Shown: in pieces, positions 1 to 8,827 of the stretch
Position numbering within the stretch: the stretch's first letter is position 1
How the letters are laid out: each line of letters begins with the position of its first letter
DNA from: Legionella sp.
GTDB lineage: Bacteria; Pseudomonadota; Gammaproteobacteria; Legionellales; Legionellaceae
Reading direction: 5' to 3'
Assembly (NCBI GenBank): GCA_013697625.1
Contig: JACCWN010000162.1
Span: 1-64,000 of the forward strand
Length of the DNA stretch: 64,000 bases
Notes under the pieces: model-generated
What the model saw: only the letters and a program-made list of their open reading frames with translations
What the model was told of the DNA's origin: nothing
The model's database searches: none
Translations under genes and position numbers: made by a program

Positions 1-1
1 A

Positions 2-121
2 TGTAAGGTCTACGATAATAAAATTATCGTTCAGGAAAAAACAAAAATTCATAAGAAAATCTTTGAATTAACCGACCTTCAACCTGAGGCGATCCTAGTG
101 CCTAATTCTTGGGGAATTTAG
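2..121 (+). CDS. C-terminal end of an unrecognised protein (5' end outside window)
   Basis: A reading frame is open from the first bases and stops at the TAG at 119-121, giving 39 residues that end in PNSWGI. The segment is mildly basic and then acidic, with no membrane segment or motif I recognise. It overlaps, in another frame, the start of the DUF72 remnant that follows. It could be the tail of a real upstream gene or part of the same decayed locus, and without the upstream sequence I cannot assign a function. Confidence 0.35.
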   Translation, partial: CKVYDNKIIVQEKTKIHKKIFELTDLQPEAILVPNSWGI

Positions 122-329
122 GATCATATATATCCGAATGCATGGCCCCAATGTAACTGCCTACCAGGGTGCTTATGATGATGCGGTTTTATCTGAATAT
201 AGTGAAAAATTCATACGTTGGCATCAAGAAGGTAAAACAGTCTACTGTTATTTTGATAATGATGATAAAGCAATTGCACCCAAAGATGCACAAAGGCTCC
301 TAGACATGTTAAAAAATAAAGGATATTAA
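99..329 (+). pseudogene. Remnant of a DUF72 (YecE-like) protein
   Basis: The peptide contains IYIRMHGPN followed by a GAYDDAVLSEY segment and VYCYFDNDDKAIAPKDAQRLL. This is the C-terminal signature of DUF72 proteins, a TIM-barrel-like family of about 240-300 residues whose function is not established. Only about the last 70 residues are present. The frame is closed upstream by a TAG at 96-98, and the preceding sequence in the other forward frame reads into a different peptide, so the first three quarters of the gene are missing. The first Met available is at 138. A palindromic repeat begins six bases after the stop. I call it a decayed fragment; a short functional product is unlikely. Confidence 0.7.
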
Positions 330-335
330 TGTAAG

Positions 336-551
336 TAGTCGCTGGCGCGAAACTCACTTTACCCACTCCCAACGTACCGCGGCCATGTCATTACCCACAA
401 GTAAATGATTGATGAATAAGATAATGGGTAATGATATGTCTGCGGCTTGTCCGGGATCAAGGGATCTCGCTCTGGCATTAGATCTGAATCCCGCGGACAT
501 AGTCGCGGGATGTGGTACTAAGAGGTAAAATGAGTTTTGCGCCAGCGACTA
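336..551. repeat. Palindromic repeat family A, copy 1 (longest copy, nested hairpins)
   Basis: The ends form 26-base inverted repeats: TAGTCGCTGGCGC at 336 and its complement ending at 551, with 24 of 26 bases matching. Inside is a second near-perfect inverted repeat at about 378-398 and 425-445, including TCATTACCCA against TGGGTAATGA. CCGCGG lies near both inner arms. There is no coding capacity. Related copies occur at 9738, 10871, 46828 and 47883. The structure resembles REP/MITE-type non-coding elements moved by a transposase encoded elsewhere. Confidence 0.8.
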
Positions 552-656
552 ATTCCTACGGGCCTACTCTACTGCTACTTTATCAAAAATTTTACTTATG
601 TAACAATATCATCGCTTGATCAAGCAACCAGTAATATATATCCTTGTATTAGTCCA

Positions 657-1043
657 TTAAGAAATACATAGACCTAAAATGATCAAAGAACACAGATAAC
701 TCATTCCCCATACAAGCGATCTCAAAGTAGCTTGATCTTTTAAATAGGCAACATGATACATAAGCCGAAAAATAATATATAGAACCGCCAAACTTTGCAC
801 CACAGGGGATATTGTATTGCTAACCATGGCACATAAAATAGCCAAGCCAAATACAGTCAGTGATTCAAAACTGTTTTTATGCGCAGCCAAGGCCCTGGCA
901 CCAAATCCTGTGAGCCGGGCTTGTTGATCCCTTGGATAATTGTTGTCATAACCCCCTTCATTTTTCATAGCAATCATCAAAGGTATTTTTGATAAAATCG
1001 GGAGCAGAACAGCGATTAGAAGACAGAAGATAAGTAGGTTCAT
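657..1043 (-). CDS. MAPEG-family integral membrane protein
   Basis: The product is 128 residues from the ATG at 1043, which has an AAAGGATG ribosome-binding site; a longer frame exists up to 1100 but lacks such a site. Four hydrophobic segments are visible, starting with MNLLIFCLLIAVLLP. The loop after the first carries the family signature NNYPRDQQARLTG and then RALAAHKNSFESL, typical of bacterial MAPEG proteins (membrane-associated proteins in eicosanoid and glutathione metabolism). Bacterial members of this short class are mostly uncharacterised and some are glutathione-dependent. It is a single gene facing away from the helicase gene on its right, so enzymatic activity is inferred from the family only. 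Confidence 0.8.
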   Translation of the reverse strand: MNLLIFCLLIAVLLPILSKIPLMIAMKNEGGYDNNYPRDQQARLTGFGARALAAHKNSFESLTVFGLAILCAMVSNTISPVVQSLAVLYIIFRLMYHVAYLKDQATLRSLVWGMSYLCSLIILGLCIS

Positions 1044-1252
1044 AAGTTTGCATCCTTTAAACTTTAAAATAAAAATGAAGTCGAATATATAGTCATACAT
1101 CTAGCCATGTCAACGCCCTAAGGTGGATAATATAGATAAAAGCATGCATTCTTTTTATGGCCTTTGCAAAGAACCTTAAAACCTTCGTTTTTCACAAGAT
1201 GACTTTGCATTTAATTTTTATAAAGAACATTGGTTAAATAAAATCAAAGTGC

Positions 1253-1288
1253 TTGCCATTAGACTATTAATGCTTATAATATAAGCAT
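1253..1288 (+). promoter_or_regulatory. Candidate promoter overlapping a perfect palindrome, upstream of the helicase gene
   Basis: TTGCCA at 1253-1258 and TATAAT at 1275-1280 are spaced by 16 bases. The -10 box lies inside ATGCTTATAATATAAGCAT (1270-1288), a perfect 9-base inverted repeat around one central base. This looks like a sigma-70 promoter with an operator over its -10 region, leaving a leader of about 145 bases before the GTG at 1433. Apart from this, the stretch 1101-1432 has no gene I can support. Confidence 0.5.
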
Positions 1289-1432
1289 ATTTATCCCATT
1301 TATTTATTGAGATTTAATTAAACCTGTCTACCAATGGAATTCATCCGCGTTTATGATACTAAGATAATCGCACTGATCATCAATCAGAGAAGTCAATGTA
1401 GCTCAGTCCATCTAAACGATTAAGAGTCCATC

Positions 1433-4400
1433 GTGTCAAAACAAAAAACCTGTAATAAATCTAAAGAGCATTCATCCAAGAAATCCAATTTACACAATAT
1501 TCTATATTTTGATGCAATTGTTGGGAATGATGCTTTACTTGACAAATATGCTAAAACGATTGAGCAATTAGTAGATGGTCAGTATGCGAAAGCGAATCTT
1601 GAAAAGCTTCAGGGACATGATATTTTCAGTATACGTGTCAATCAGCAGGACCGACTCCTCTTTGTAAAAGTTACCTTTCGAGGCAAGAGTTATTTTGTAT
1701 TACTTGAAGAAGTGCTCAATCATGATTACGATAAATCGCGTTTTCTTAAACCCCATGTCTTAAAAGCCTATAGAGAAAATAAGACTGAAAATATCATAGA
1801 ACAAGCCATAGCTTTTGAATCTTGCCAGGGAACTTTGCTGAACAAGGACGACATCCCAGCTGAATCACCCTCAGTCCCACATAGAATTTCCTTCTACAAT
1901 ACATTTTATATCCCCAGTGAAGAGCAAGACCAGGCCGTTTATTCAAAAAAAACCTCTGTGGTTTTTGGTCCACCTGGATCTGGAAAATCTGGTGCCGCCC
2001 TTGATCTTTTAGTGAGAATTGCTTTAAAAGCGAGTAAAAGTAGCCCTCTAAAATTGTTGTTTGTTGCCCAATCATCTATATTGGTTAAGGAGATGGCAGA
2101 AAAGTTTAGGAATCACCCCCTTATACAAGATTTAAAACAAAATGAATATGCTCGTGTGGCCTTTAATACACCCGCACAATTGTGTGGTATTCCAGATGAA
2201 CCACCAGAAACAAAAGATGAATTAAAATCCATTTCGAGGACTTTGTCTGCTACTGAGCGAACAGCCTATGTAAAAACATGGCTTCAGGAGTATAGACGTA
2301 AGCTTAAAAACCGAGATAAAGCAAAAAATGGGTTAATCGCGAGGCTTAAAAATGACATTCTAAAAGATGCAGACTGTGTTTATGAAGAATTTCGTATCAT
2401 TGCTCCCTTTTATAGCACCCACCAGAAAAATGAATATATGAAACTTGGTTTCAAACAGTCTGGTATTACTGACCTTGAAACAAGAGACATACTGTATGCA
2501 GCTTTTGAAGCTTACGTCAAAAGTAACAGTCATTCAGAGTATGACATAGCACTGGTACTGCCCCCTGAGTGGGAGGCGGAAGAATTTCATATGGTTGTAG
2601 TCGATGAAGCGCAAGATCTCTCTCCCTTACAATTACGATGGTTTAAGGAAAAATCTAAATTAAGACAAATACGATATTTTTGTTCACATGATCAGTCTTA
2701 TTGCACAATCTTTAATCGTCAATCCTTTACAACATTTTTACCAGATTGTGACATTGACTTCATCCAATTTTCTGAAAGTTTTCGAAGCCCCAGTGTTGTA
2801 ACCACGCTGGTAAAGCGTGCAATTTTAGCAAAAATAAAAATATCGGGTAATTCTGACAAATTAGAAAATCATCCTTTAGATATGGCAATTAACTCCAAGC
2901 CGGGTATTCTTGAATGGATAAACCCTACAAGTTTACCTGAAGATTTCTATATAGACAGTGAAACGCCGGTGCTTTGTCGAGAAGAAGATACACTGGCTGC
3001 AAGTATCTTATTTAATACAAAATTTGTATGTACGCCTCTAACATTTAAGGGAAGAGAGCGGAAAAGGGTTGTTGTATTTAATATTTTAGATGGAGAAACT
3101 GTTAGAGAAATTTGCAACTTGCTACAGTCCACAGACGTGGAACCTTCTGGGCATAGAGCCAAAGTGAGCCTTAATGGCAATTATGATAAAGCCATTAACG
3201 AATTTATCATTGCCATTACACGGGGTACCGAACATGTGATCATTGCCCAAGAGATGTGGCATTGGTTAACACCACTTATGAAAATCTTACAACCACAGCT
3301 GGAAGAGAAATCACAAACAGAAAAAGCTGTATTCGTGGCTCCTGTATCTGAGCAAAAACCTACTGATGAAAATTGGTTGCTTTCAGCTAAAAAGCTGTTC
3401 CTAGACGATGGGTTGGTCGCACAATCAAAAGCGATATTTTGTGAAACACTGGGGAAATCAGAAGCTGAATTTGAAGACTACTGTCTTACTTGGAAACGCC
3501 AAGGCATCACCAGCACCTATACCTTCGCTGGCCTAAGCCAAGTTCCTAATAAAAATAAACCGCTCCCTAAGGTTATGGCTGAGGTTGAGTTACAACCGGA
3601 TGTACGCACTACTCCAAAACGTGTAGGACAGGTGAAGGTGCTCAGTCCATCCAGTTTGCTTAAATTTGCAGATCGGTTGCACCAAAAGTTTACTGAAGAA
3701 AACCTTCAGATAATATTTCAAGATCCCAATTTTGCAAATTTATTTTTTGGGGAATATGTAATAGATGGTCAGACTATGACCATTTTAGATACAATTCTTT
3801 GCACAAATAATAAGCTTAGGCAATTCATATCTTTTTTACATAAAAATCCAAACCATTTGGCACTGCTCAGTGGAACTATTTTAAGTAGCACCCTAGAAAA
3901 AGATCGCAGCAGCAATACTACCTCACCTTTATTTTTAATGATGGTTTCCCCCTTGGGCTTTTCACTGTTCAAGATTTTGCTGCGGATTCCAACCTTTAGA
4001 TCTCAAATTTCAGCTGATATATTGTATAAAACCAGCAAGCTGCCCTTGCAGTATGAGGGGCTTTCTGTATTTCTCTGTTTATCAATGCTTGCAGAAAATT
4101 GTTCTATTTTATTAGATTGGTTCAATAAAAATCCAAAACTATTACAAGAAATGCCTATTGAGGCGCTCATTCAACCTGCCGCAAAGTATACAGAAGATAA
4201 TTTAATTGGTGGTTTAACACATCTTCACTTTCTTGACAGTCATACAGGTAGCAATGCAACTGCTTTTTATTATCTATCCATGAGCTCAGAAGGGATAAAA
4301 GTCATACAAAAAATATTTGAAAAACGACCTGATTTTATTCAAGAAAGGCTTATACATGCGCTTATGATACAAACAAACGCATTAGGTAAAGAGTCATCTG

Positions 4401-6583
4401 CCTGGGACCATCTTTATAAATCTCCTAAAGGTCCGAGTATTTTGCAATTAATTTCCCCCGATTCTCTCATTGTCCATAAAGAACCTGAAATAGCAGAAAC
4501 AATAGCGGTTGCAATTGCACCAAAAGCTCTAGGAATAGAGAAAGATACGGAAGAATTGGTGCCTTTAGAATCTGAAATTACAGATTTGTCAGCTTTTATA
4601 GTGTATTTATTGGAGGATTTTTCTTTTAAAACTTTAAAATACCTTTTTGCACATAAATATTTCAATTTTCTTTTATTTGAAATGAAAGATGATACGTTAA
4701 ATGAAATTTTAGATTGTGAAAAACATTTACAAATTTTTGCTGAATTTATTCTTGATGAAAATAATCTAAATGAAGCCAAACATTTGACTGCAAAACGTAT
4801 GTGTAAAAACGATGGGCCCAATATGCCCCCAGTATATCAATTTGCATCTAGGAGTTATGGATGTAAAATTTTACAATATTTACAGTCGATAAACGATGAT
4901 TTTTTAATTACGGAAGAGGCTTTTTTTCAGCTTGACGTAGACGGATATTCTACCTTTCATATACTTTGTGCCCATGACAGAGGCCCTGTAATTTTAAAAG
5001 ATATATTTGAAAAGAATCCTTCACTGAGCTCAAAAATAACCTTAAATAGATTGACTACACGTGCTGAGAGTGTTGATAAACGCTTGGAAAAGAAATTCTT
5101 ACAAAATTCATCTATTATTTTCTGGCTCACCCAAGTCCCTCAGGGACTTCAGATATTAGCTAATATCTTAATAAAAAATAAAAAATTAATGCTGGAATTA
5201 ACCATTGATGAAGTATGTGATCCTTCAATCCTTGATAGGTATGATAAAGACAAAATTCCTGTAGAAAGCTGGGTATTGTTTCAGCTTGCAACTTCTAAAG
5301 AAGGGTGTGCGCTATTAAAAATCATACTCACGCTTAAAGATAATAACCTTCTTTTAAATTTTCCAACCAGGGCTTTAATTACACAAGCAAGCGGCGATAA
5401 ATTGGGGGTAACGGTGTTGGATATATTGTGCACTCATCCTCCCGGGGTGGATATTTTACGTATAATCAATGGGATGAATTTTATGATGGTAAATGGAATA
5501 CCCCCTAAAGCATGGCCGCGATGTTTTAATAAAGAACATTTAAAACCTTCAAATATTCCTCTGGGTGTAAAATTTTTCAGCGAAAGTCAGAATACACCAC
5601 AAGCTCAAGAGCCCCTTATACAGGCCTATCGAAATAAAATTTGCGATGAATTTTCATCTCTACACATTCACAATATTTTAAGACAGCCAACTGTAGCTCA
5701 AAAGGTATTTACACCTGTCTTTTTTAATCAATTAATTATGATACCTTCTCTTAGAACCCGATTGATGAAATTTCTAATGGATCCTGAAAACTCACAAGAT
5801 GCCAAGTATTTCAGTGCAGATTTTCTAAGCAAACAGGTCGCAACTTCCGCGGGTGACATGCCCTTGTTATTTGTATTATTAAATAACCCACAACCAGATA
5901 GCCAACTTTTGCTAGGATTTAATCATTTAGTAAAAGAGCGCAAACATTTTAAAATCAGTGCAGATACTTTATACAAAAAAAATACTTTGGGGCACTCTTT
6001 GTTTCTTTTAATTGCAATCCATGCCCTTGAAGCACTGTTTATATTATTTAATGTCAATGAACAGCTGTACGCTGAAATGACCGGGGCTGATCTCTACCAT
6101 ATTACAAGCAAATACGGGCTATATGAGCATAAATCTGTTTTGAGTTTTCTTAGTAATACCCAAAGAGGGTGTGCTTTATTAGAGAAGATTTTTGAAAAAA
6201 ACCCAGGATTGTTTACTGGATTTAATGTAATGGCACTTTTTGATAATTTAAAAATGGAAAAACATGGCGATAGTAAATCTAACACCATTCTGCAACAATT
6301 GGCTAGCACCCGTTTCGGGCGCAAAATTTTAGTCTTTCTTTTTGTAAAAAATCCGTCATTGTTTGAAAAAATCCCCTATCAAGCATGGATAGACAATGCC
6401 ACTGACGCCATTCTGCCTTACAGCGCCCGGTACTATATTAGACGGTCTAGTTCCAAAGAACTGATAGAATTTATTTCTTCTCAGGATGCTATGTATGGCA
6501 ATACCCAAATTCTTTCTACTGATACTGATTTAGATAAAGAAGGGCAGAAAGATCCTACCCTTTCTAGTCCTAGCAGCATCTAA
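1433..6583 (+). CDS. Giant protein: RelE-like domain, superfamily 1 helicase, long helical-repeat tail
   Basis: The product is 1716 residues from a GTG start with no strong ribosome-binding site. Residues about 20-105 resemble a RelE/ParE-fold toxin domain: an FSIRVNQQDRLLF strand followed by NHDYDKSRFL. Residues about 170-610 carry UvrD/Rep-type helicase motifs: Walker A GPPGSGKS near 180, VVVDEAQDLS near 388, SESFRSP near 446 and IAITRGTEHV near 592. The remainder, about 700-1690, is built from degenerate units of about 50 residues with the pattern L..L.....G...L..I...NP.L. Similar helicase-plus-repeat layouts occur in intracellular bacteria and in eukaryotic TRANK1-like proteins. Codon use is AT-rich like the neighbours. 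It could act on nucleic acids or inside a host; the sequence does not decide. Confidence 0.75.
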   Translation: MSKQKTCNKSKEHSSKKSNLHNILYFDAIVGNDALLDKYAKTIEQLVDGQYAKANLEKLQGHDIFSIRVNQQDRLLFVKVTFRGKSYFVLLEEVLNHDYDKSRFLKPHVLKAYRENKTENIIEQAIAFESCQGTLLNKDDIPAESPSVPHRISFYNTFYIPSEEQDQAVYSKKTSVVFGPPGSGKSGAALDLLVRIALKASKSSPLKLLFVAQSSILVKEMAEKFRNHPLIQDLKQNEYARVAFNTPAQLCGIPDEPPETKDELKSISRTLSATERTAYVKTWLQEYRRKLKNRDKAKNGLIARLKNDILKDADCVYEEFRIIAPFYSTHQKNEYMKLGFKQSGITDLETRDILYAAFEAYVKSNSHSEYDIALVLPPEWEAEEFHMVVVDEAQDLSPLQLRWFKEKSKLRQIRYFCSHDQSYCTIFNRQSFTTFLPDCDIDFIQFSESFRSPSVVTTLVKRAILAKIKISGNSDKLENHPLDMAINSKPGILEWINPTSLPEDFYIDSETPVLCREEDTLAASILFNTKFVCTPLTFKGRERKRVVVFNILDGETVREICNLLQSTDVEPSGHRAKVSLNGNYDKAINEFIIAITRGTEHVIIAQEMWHWLTPLMKILQPQLEEKSQTEKAVFVAPVSEQKPTDENWLLSAKKLFLDDGLVAQSKAIFCETLGKSEAEFEDYCLTWKRQGITSTYTFAGLSQVPNKNKPLPKVMAEVELQPDVRTTPKRVGQVKVLSPSSLLKFADRLHQKFTEENLQIIFQDPNFANLFFGEYVIDGQTMTILDTILCTNNKLRQFISFLHKNPNHLALLSGTILSSTLEKDRSSNTTSPLFLMMVSPLGFSLFKILLRIPTFRSQISADILYKTSKLPLQYEGLSVFLCLSMLAENCSILLDWFNKNPKLLQEMPIEALIQPAAKYTEDNLIGGLTHLHFLDSHTGSNATAFYYLSMSSEGIKVIQKIFEKRPDFIQERLIHALMIQTNALGKESSAWDHLYKSPKGPSILQLISPDSLIVHKEPEIAETIAVAIAPKALGIEKDTEELVPLESEITDLSAFIVYLLEDFSFKTLKYLFAHKYFNFLLFEMKDDTLNEILDCEKHLQIFAEFILDENNLNEAKHLTAKRMCKNDGPNMPPVYQFASRSYGCKILQYLQSINDDFLITEEAFFQLDVDGYSTFHILCAHDRGPVILKDIFEKNPSLSSKITLNRLTTRAESVDKRLEKKFLQNSSIIFWLTQVPQGLQILANILIKNKKLMLELTIDEVCDPSILDRYDKDKIPVESWVLFQLATSKEGCALLKIILTLKDNNLLLNFPTRALITQASGDKLGVTVLDILCTHPPGVDILRIINGMNFMMVNGIPPKAWPRCFNKEHLKPSNIPLGVKFFSESQNTPQAQEPLIQAYRNKICDEFSSLHIHNILRQPTVAQKVFTPVFFNQLIMIPSLRTRLMKFLMDPENSQDAKYFSADFLSKQVATSAGDMPLLFVLLNNPQPDSQLLLGFNHLVKERKHFKISADTLYKKNTLGHSLFLLIAIHALEALFILFNVNEQLYAEMTGADLYHITSKYGLYEHKSVLSFLSNTQRGCALLEKIFEKNPGLFTGFNVMALFDNLKMEKHGDSKSNTILQQLASTRFGRKILVFLFVKNPSLFEKIPYQAWIDNATDAILPYSARYYIRRSSSKELIEFISSQDAMYGNTQILSTDTDLDKEGQKDPTLSSPSSI

Positions 6584-6631
6584 CTGTTTTTATGATAAAC
6601 TTTGGCTGAAAAATTAATTAGAGCATAAATA

Positions 6632-7483
6632 ATGATTAAAGTTGGAAAGTTTAATAGTTTAGAGGTTATTAAAGAAGTTTCCTTTGGATGCTATTTGAAT
6701 GGGGATGATTGGGGCGAGATTTTATTACCAAAAAAAGTAGTGCCTAAAGGCGCTAAGATCCATGATAGGTTAGATGTATTCATCTACTTTGATTCAGATG
6801 ACAAAATCATCGCTACAACCAAGCCCCCACGTGTTCAAATGAATGAGTGCGCATGTTTGAAGGTCATTGATGTTAACCGGGTAGGTGCATTTCTTGATTG
6901 GGGTTTGGATAAGGATTTATTGGTTCCTGTTCCAGAACAACAACGTCCTATGCAAAAGTATAATTCATATATTGTGTATATAAAACAGGATAATAAAGGG
7001 CGTATTATTGCAAGTTCAAAGCTTGATTATTTTTTGGATAAGTCAAAACATGACTTTAGACAGGGGGAAGAAGTCGAGTTGTTAATTGCTGATCGCACAG
7101 ATCTTGGGCTTAAAGTCATTATAAACAATAGCCATTGGGGTTTGATACATGCTACAGATAGCTTTGAGAACTTACATTATGGCAATAAAACACGTGGATA
7201 TATTAAAACTCTAAGAGAGGATGGAAAAATAGATGTAATTTTAAGAAAAATTGGCCGAGACAGTATTGGGACTCTTGCCCAAGCCATTCTAGAAGAATTG
7301 CAGAATAAAAACGGTTTTTTACCTCTGCACGATAAAAGTACTCCTGAAGAGATCAAGCGTGTTTTTAATGAAAGTAAGAAAAGTTTTAAAAGTGCGATTG
7401 GTCTACTATATAAAAAAGGTCAAATCATCATTGAACCAGAGGGGATTAGGCTTATACTTGGTGATTCCTGTGCGACTAAATAA
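6632..7483 (+). CDS. CvfB/YitL-like S1-domain RNA-binding protein
   Basis: The product is 283 residues. The order of domains matches the CvfB (YitL) family: S1-like OB folds (GEILLPKKVVPKGAKIHDRLDVFIYFDSD, then AFLDWGLDKDLLVPVPEQ, then a third unit around residues 140-205) followed by a small winged-helix C-terminus (STPEEIKRVFNESKKSFKSAIGLLYKKG). CvfB proteins bind RNA and affect virulence-factor expression in Staphylococcus; in most bacteria the role is unknown. The gene starts 48 bases after the helicase gene on the same strand, so the two may share a transcript. The ribosome-binding site is weak. Confidence 0.85.
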   Translation: MIKVGKFNSLEVIKEVSFGCYLNGDDWGEILLPKKVVPKGAKIHDRLDVFIYFDSDDKIIATTKPPRVQMNECACLKVIDVNRVGAFLDWGLDKDLLVPVPEQQRPMQKYNSYIVYIKQDNKGRIIASSKLDYFLDKSKHDFRQGEEVELLIADRTDLGLKVIINNSHWGLIHATDSFENLHYGNKTRGYIKTLREDGKIDVILRKIGRDSIGTLAQAILEELQNKNGFLPLHDKSTPEEIKRVFNESKKSFKSAIGLLYKKGQIIIEPEGIRLILGDSCATK

Positions 7484-7562
7484 TTTTATAAAATCTTTAT
7501 ATGTTCAAGTTTTAATAGGGGCCTTTTTTATTGAATATCATTCCAAATACCTAACAAGAACC

Positions 7563-7620
7563 TCTAATACAGGCGCGAAATAGTAAAGGTAGCCTGTATT
7601 AGACGTAGTCGTAATACAGG
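7563..7620. repeat. Inverted repeat with a third arm, between convergent genes
   Basis: TCTAATACAGGC at 7563-7574 is followed by its exact complement at 7592-7603 (12 of 12), and the arm TAATACAGG recurs at 7612-7620. It lies between cvfB-like and truD, which converge. No T-run follows, so it may be a bidirectional transcript end or a small repeat; alternative pairings between the three arms are possible. Confidence 0.5.
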
Positions 7621-7628
7621 AATGAACG

Positions 7629-8654
7629 CTAATACTGGTATATATAATCAACCAGCTCTCTTAAAACCACAGTTGCATAAGACCCAGCAGGGAGTGTGAA
7701 AGACAAATCAGCTGTGTTAGTTTGGATGGTTAACTCTAAATTTTCAACATGAAGTATATTTGCACGCCAGGATTCTTCTATGTTTTGATCCTGCAATCCC
7801 ATTATCCAGGCGTCCCAGGCTTCGAAGATTTCATTGATCAGTTTGAATGCATCTCCCTGTCCTAAAAGTCTGTTTTTTCCCGGCAAAGGACTGGCCGGTG
7901 AAATATCCTTTATCTTGATACGATGAATAATTTCCTCATCTATTGTATCAATTGTAAAAATACTATTACTCCCACCCAATTGGATAACATCTCCACTTAA
8001 GGCCTTATTCCAGGTTTGCTCTTGAACACGCCTTGATAATATTTGATTATAAATCCAGGCTCGTGCTGATGAGAGGTAAATACCTTTTAAAAACCGATTC
8101 TTTACTTTCTGGCCTTGAACAAGCATTGCTTGGGCTTTGATTAAATTGCCTTCCCCAAGCCCGAAACGCTGTTCGCCAAAATAATTAGGGACTCCTTTTT
8201 CTTTTATATACTCAATGCGATGAATTAAATCTTCTGGCTTAGAAACATCACGAAGCTTTATTTTAAAATGATTGCCTGCTAAAAAACCAGGCCTGAGCTT
8301 TTTATGATGTCTTGTGGTGTCTATGACTTTCCAACCCCAACCATTTAATGTGCTGGCACCCTCTATTATTTTCCCAGGGGCATGAATACTTATCCATTGA
8401 GTAGCCAAAGATTGTTTGTCTTTTAAACCCGCATAACTGATACCTTTTACAGGTATGCCGGTAGCTAAACTCAAAGCTTGAATCAATGCTTCAGTTGTTA
8501 CCCCTTTCTTTTCAATTTTAAGAAGAATATGCTCACCCTCCCCACTAAATGCACCTTGAAAAAATTCATTTACATGAAAATCTTCAGCATTTTTTTTAAA
8601 CAGTGCTGTTGAAAGTGGACTACTTTGTGCCCGAGGCCAATTGAGAGAAAACAT
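7629..8654 (-). CDS. truD: tRNA pseudouridine(13) synthase TruD
   Basis: The product is 341 residues, the usual TruD length. It converts uridine 13 of tRNA-Glu to pseudouridine. The catalytic motif [12 protein letters not shown] carries the conserved Asp near residue 82. Other family landmarks are the N-terminal [11 protein letters not shown], the NYFGEQRFG motif near 157-165, and a C-terminal [13 protein letters not shown] close to the normal end. An AAAGGGT sequence sits just upstream of the ATG at 8654. It is a lone gene here; in many relatives truD is grouped with ispF and surE, which are not seen. The upstream 170 bases (8655-8827) hold no gene I can support. Confidence 0.95.
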   Translation of the reverse strand: MFSLNWPRAQSSPLSTALFKKNAEDFHVNEFFQGAFSGEGEHILLKIEKKGVTTEALIQALSLATGIPVKGISYAGLKDKQSLATQWISIHAPGKIIEGASTLNGWGWKVIDTTRHHKKLRPGFLAGNHFKIKLRDVSKPEDLIHRIEYIKEKGVPNYFGEQRFGLGEGNLIKAQAMLVQGQKVKNRFLKGIYLSSARAWIYNQILSRRVQEQTWNKALSGDVIQLGGSNSIFTIDTIDEEIIHRIKIKDISPASPLPGKNRLLGQGDAFKLINEIFEAWDAWIMGLQDQNIEESWRANILHVENLELTIQTNTADLSFTLPAGSYATVVLRELVDYIYQY

Positions 8655-8827
8655 GCATACCCTTTAAGAATAAATAGAAACTTTGATTTGAAGCCATCGC
8701 TCATTATTAAATACAAGACACAAAGCAGGTATTCCAATAAACCCAACCTCCTTTTCATGACCACACTATAGCAAAAATATATTAAGTGTTAATAAATGAG
8801 GAAGTAGATTGTCACAATACAAATTCA

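Noticed and set aside
1044-1100. Longer start for the MAPEG gene
   Set aside because: The added 19 residues are Phe/Ile-rich without a ribosome-binding site, while the ATG at 1043 has a good one and matches the family start.
8570-8764. Open frame of 64 codons overlapping the truD start on the same strand
   Set aside because: Although an AAGGAGG occurs near its start, the frame runs into truD in another phase and has no recognisable product.
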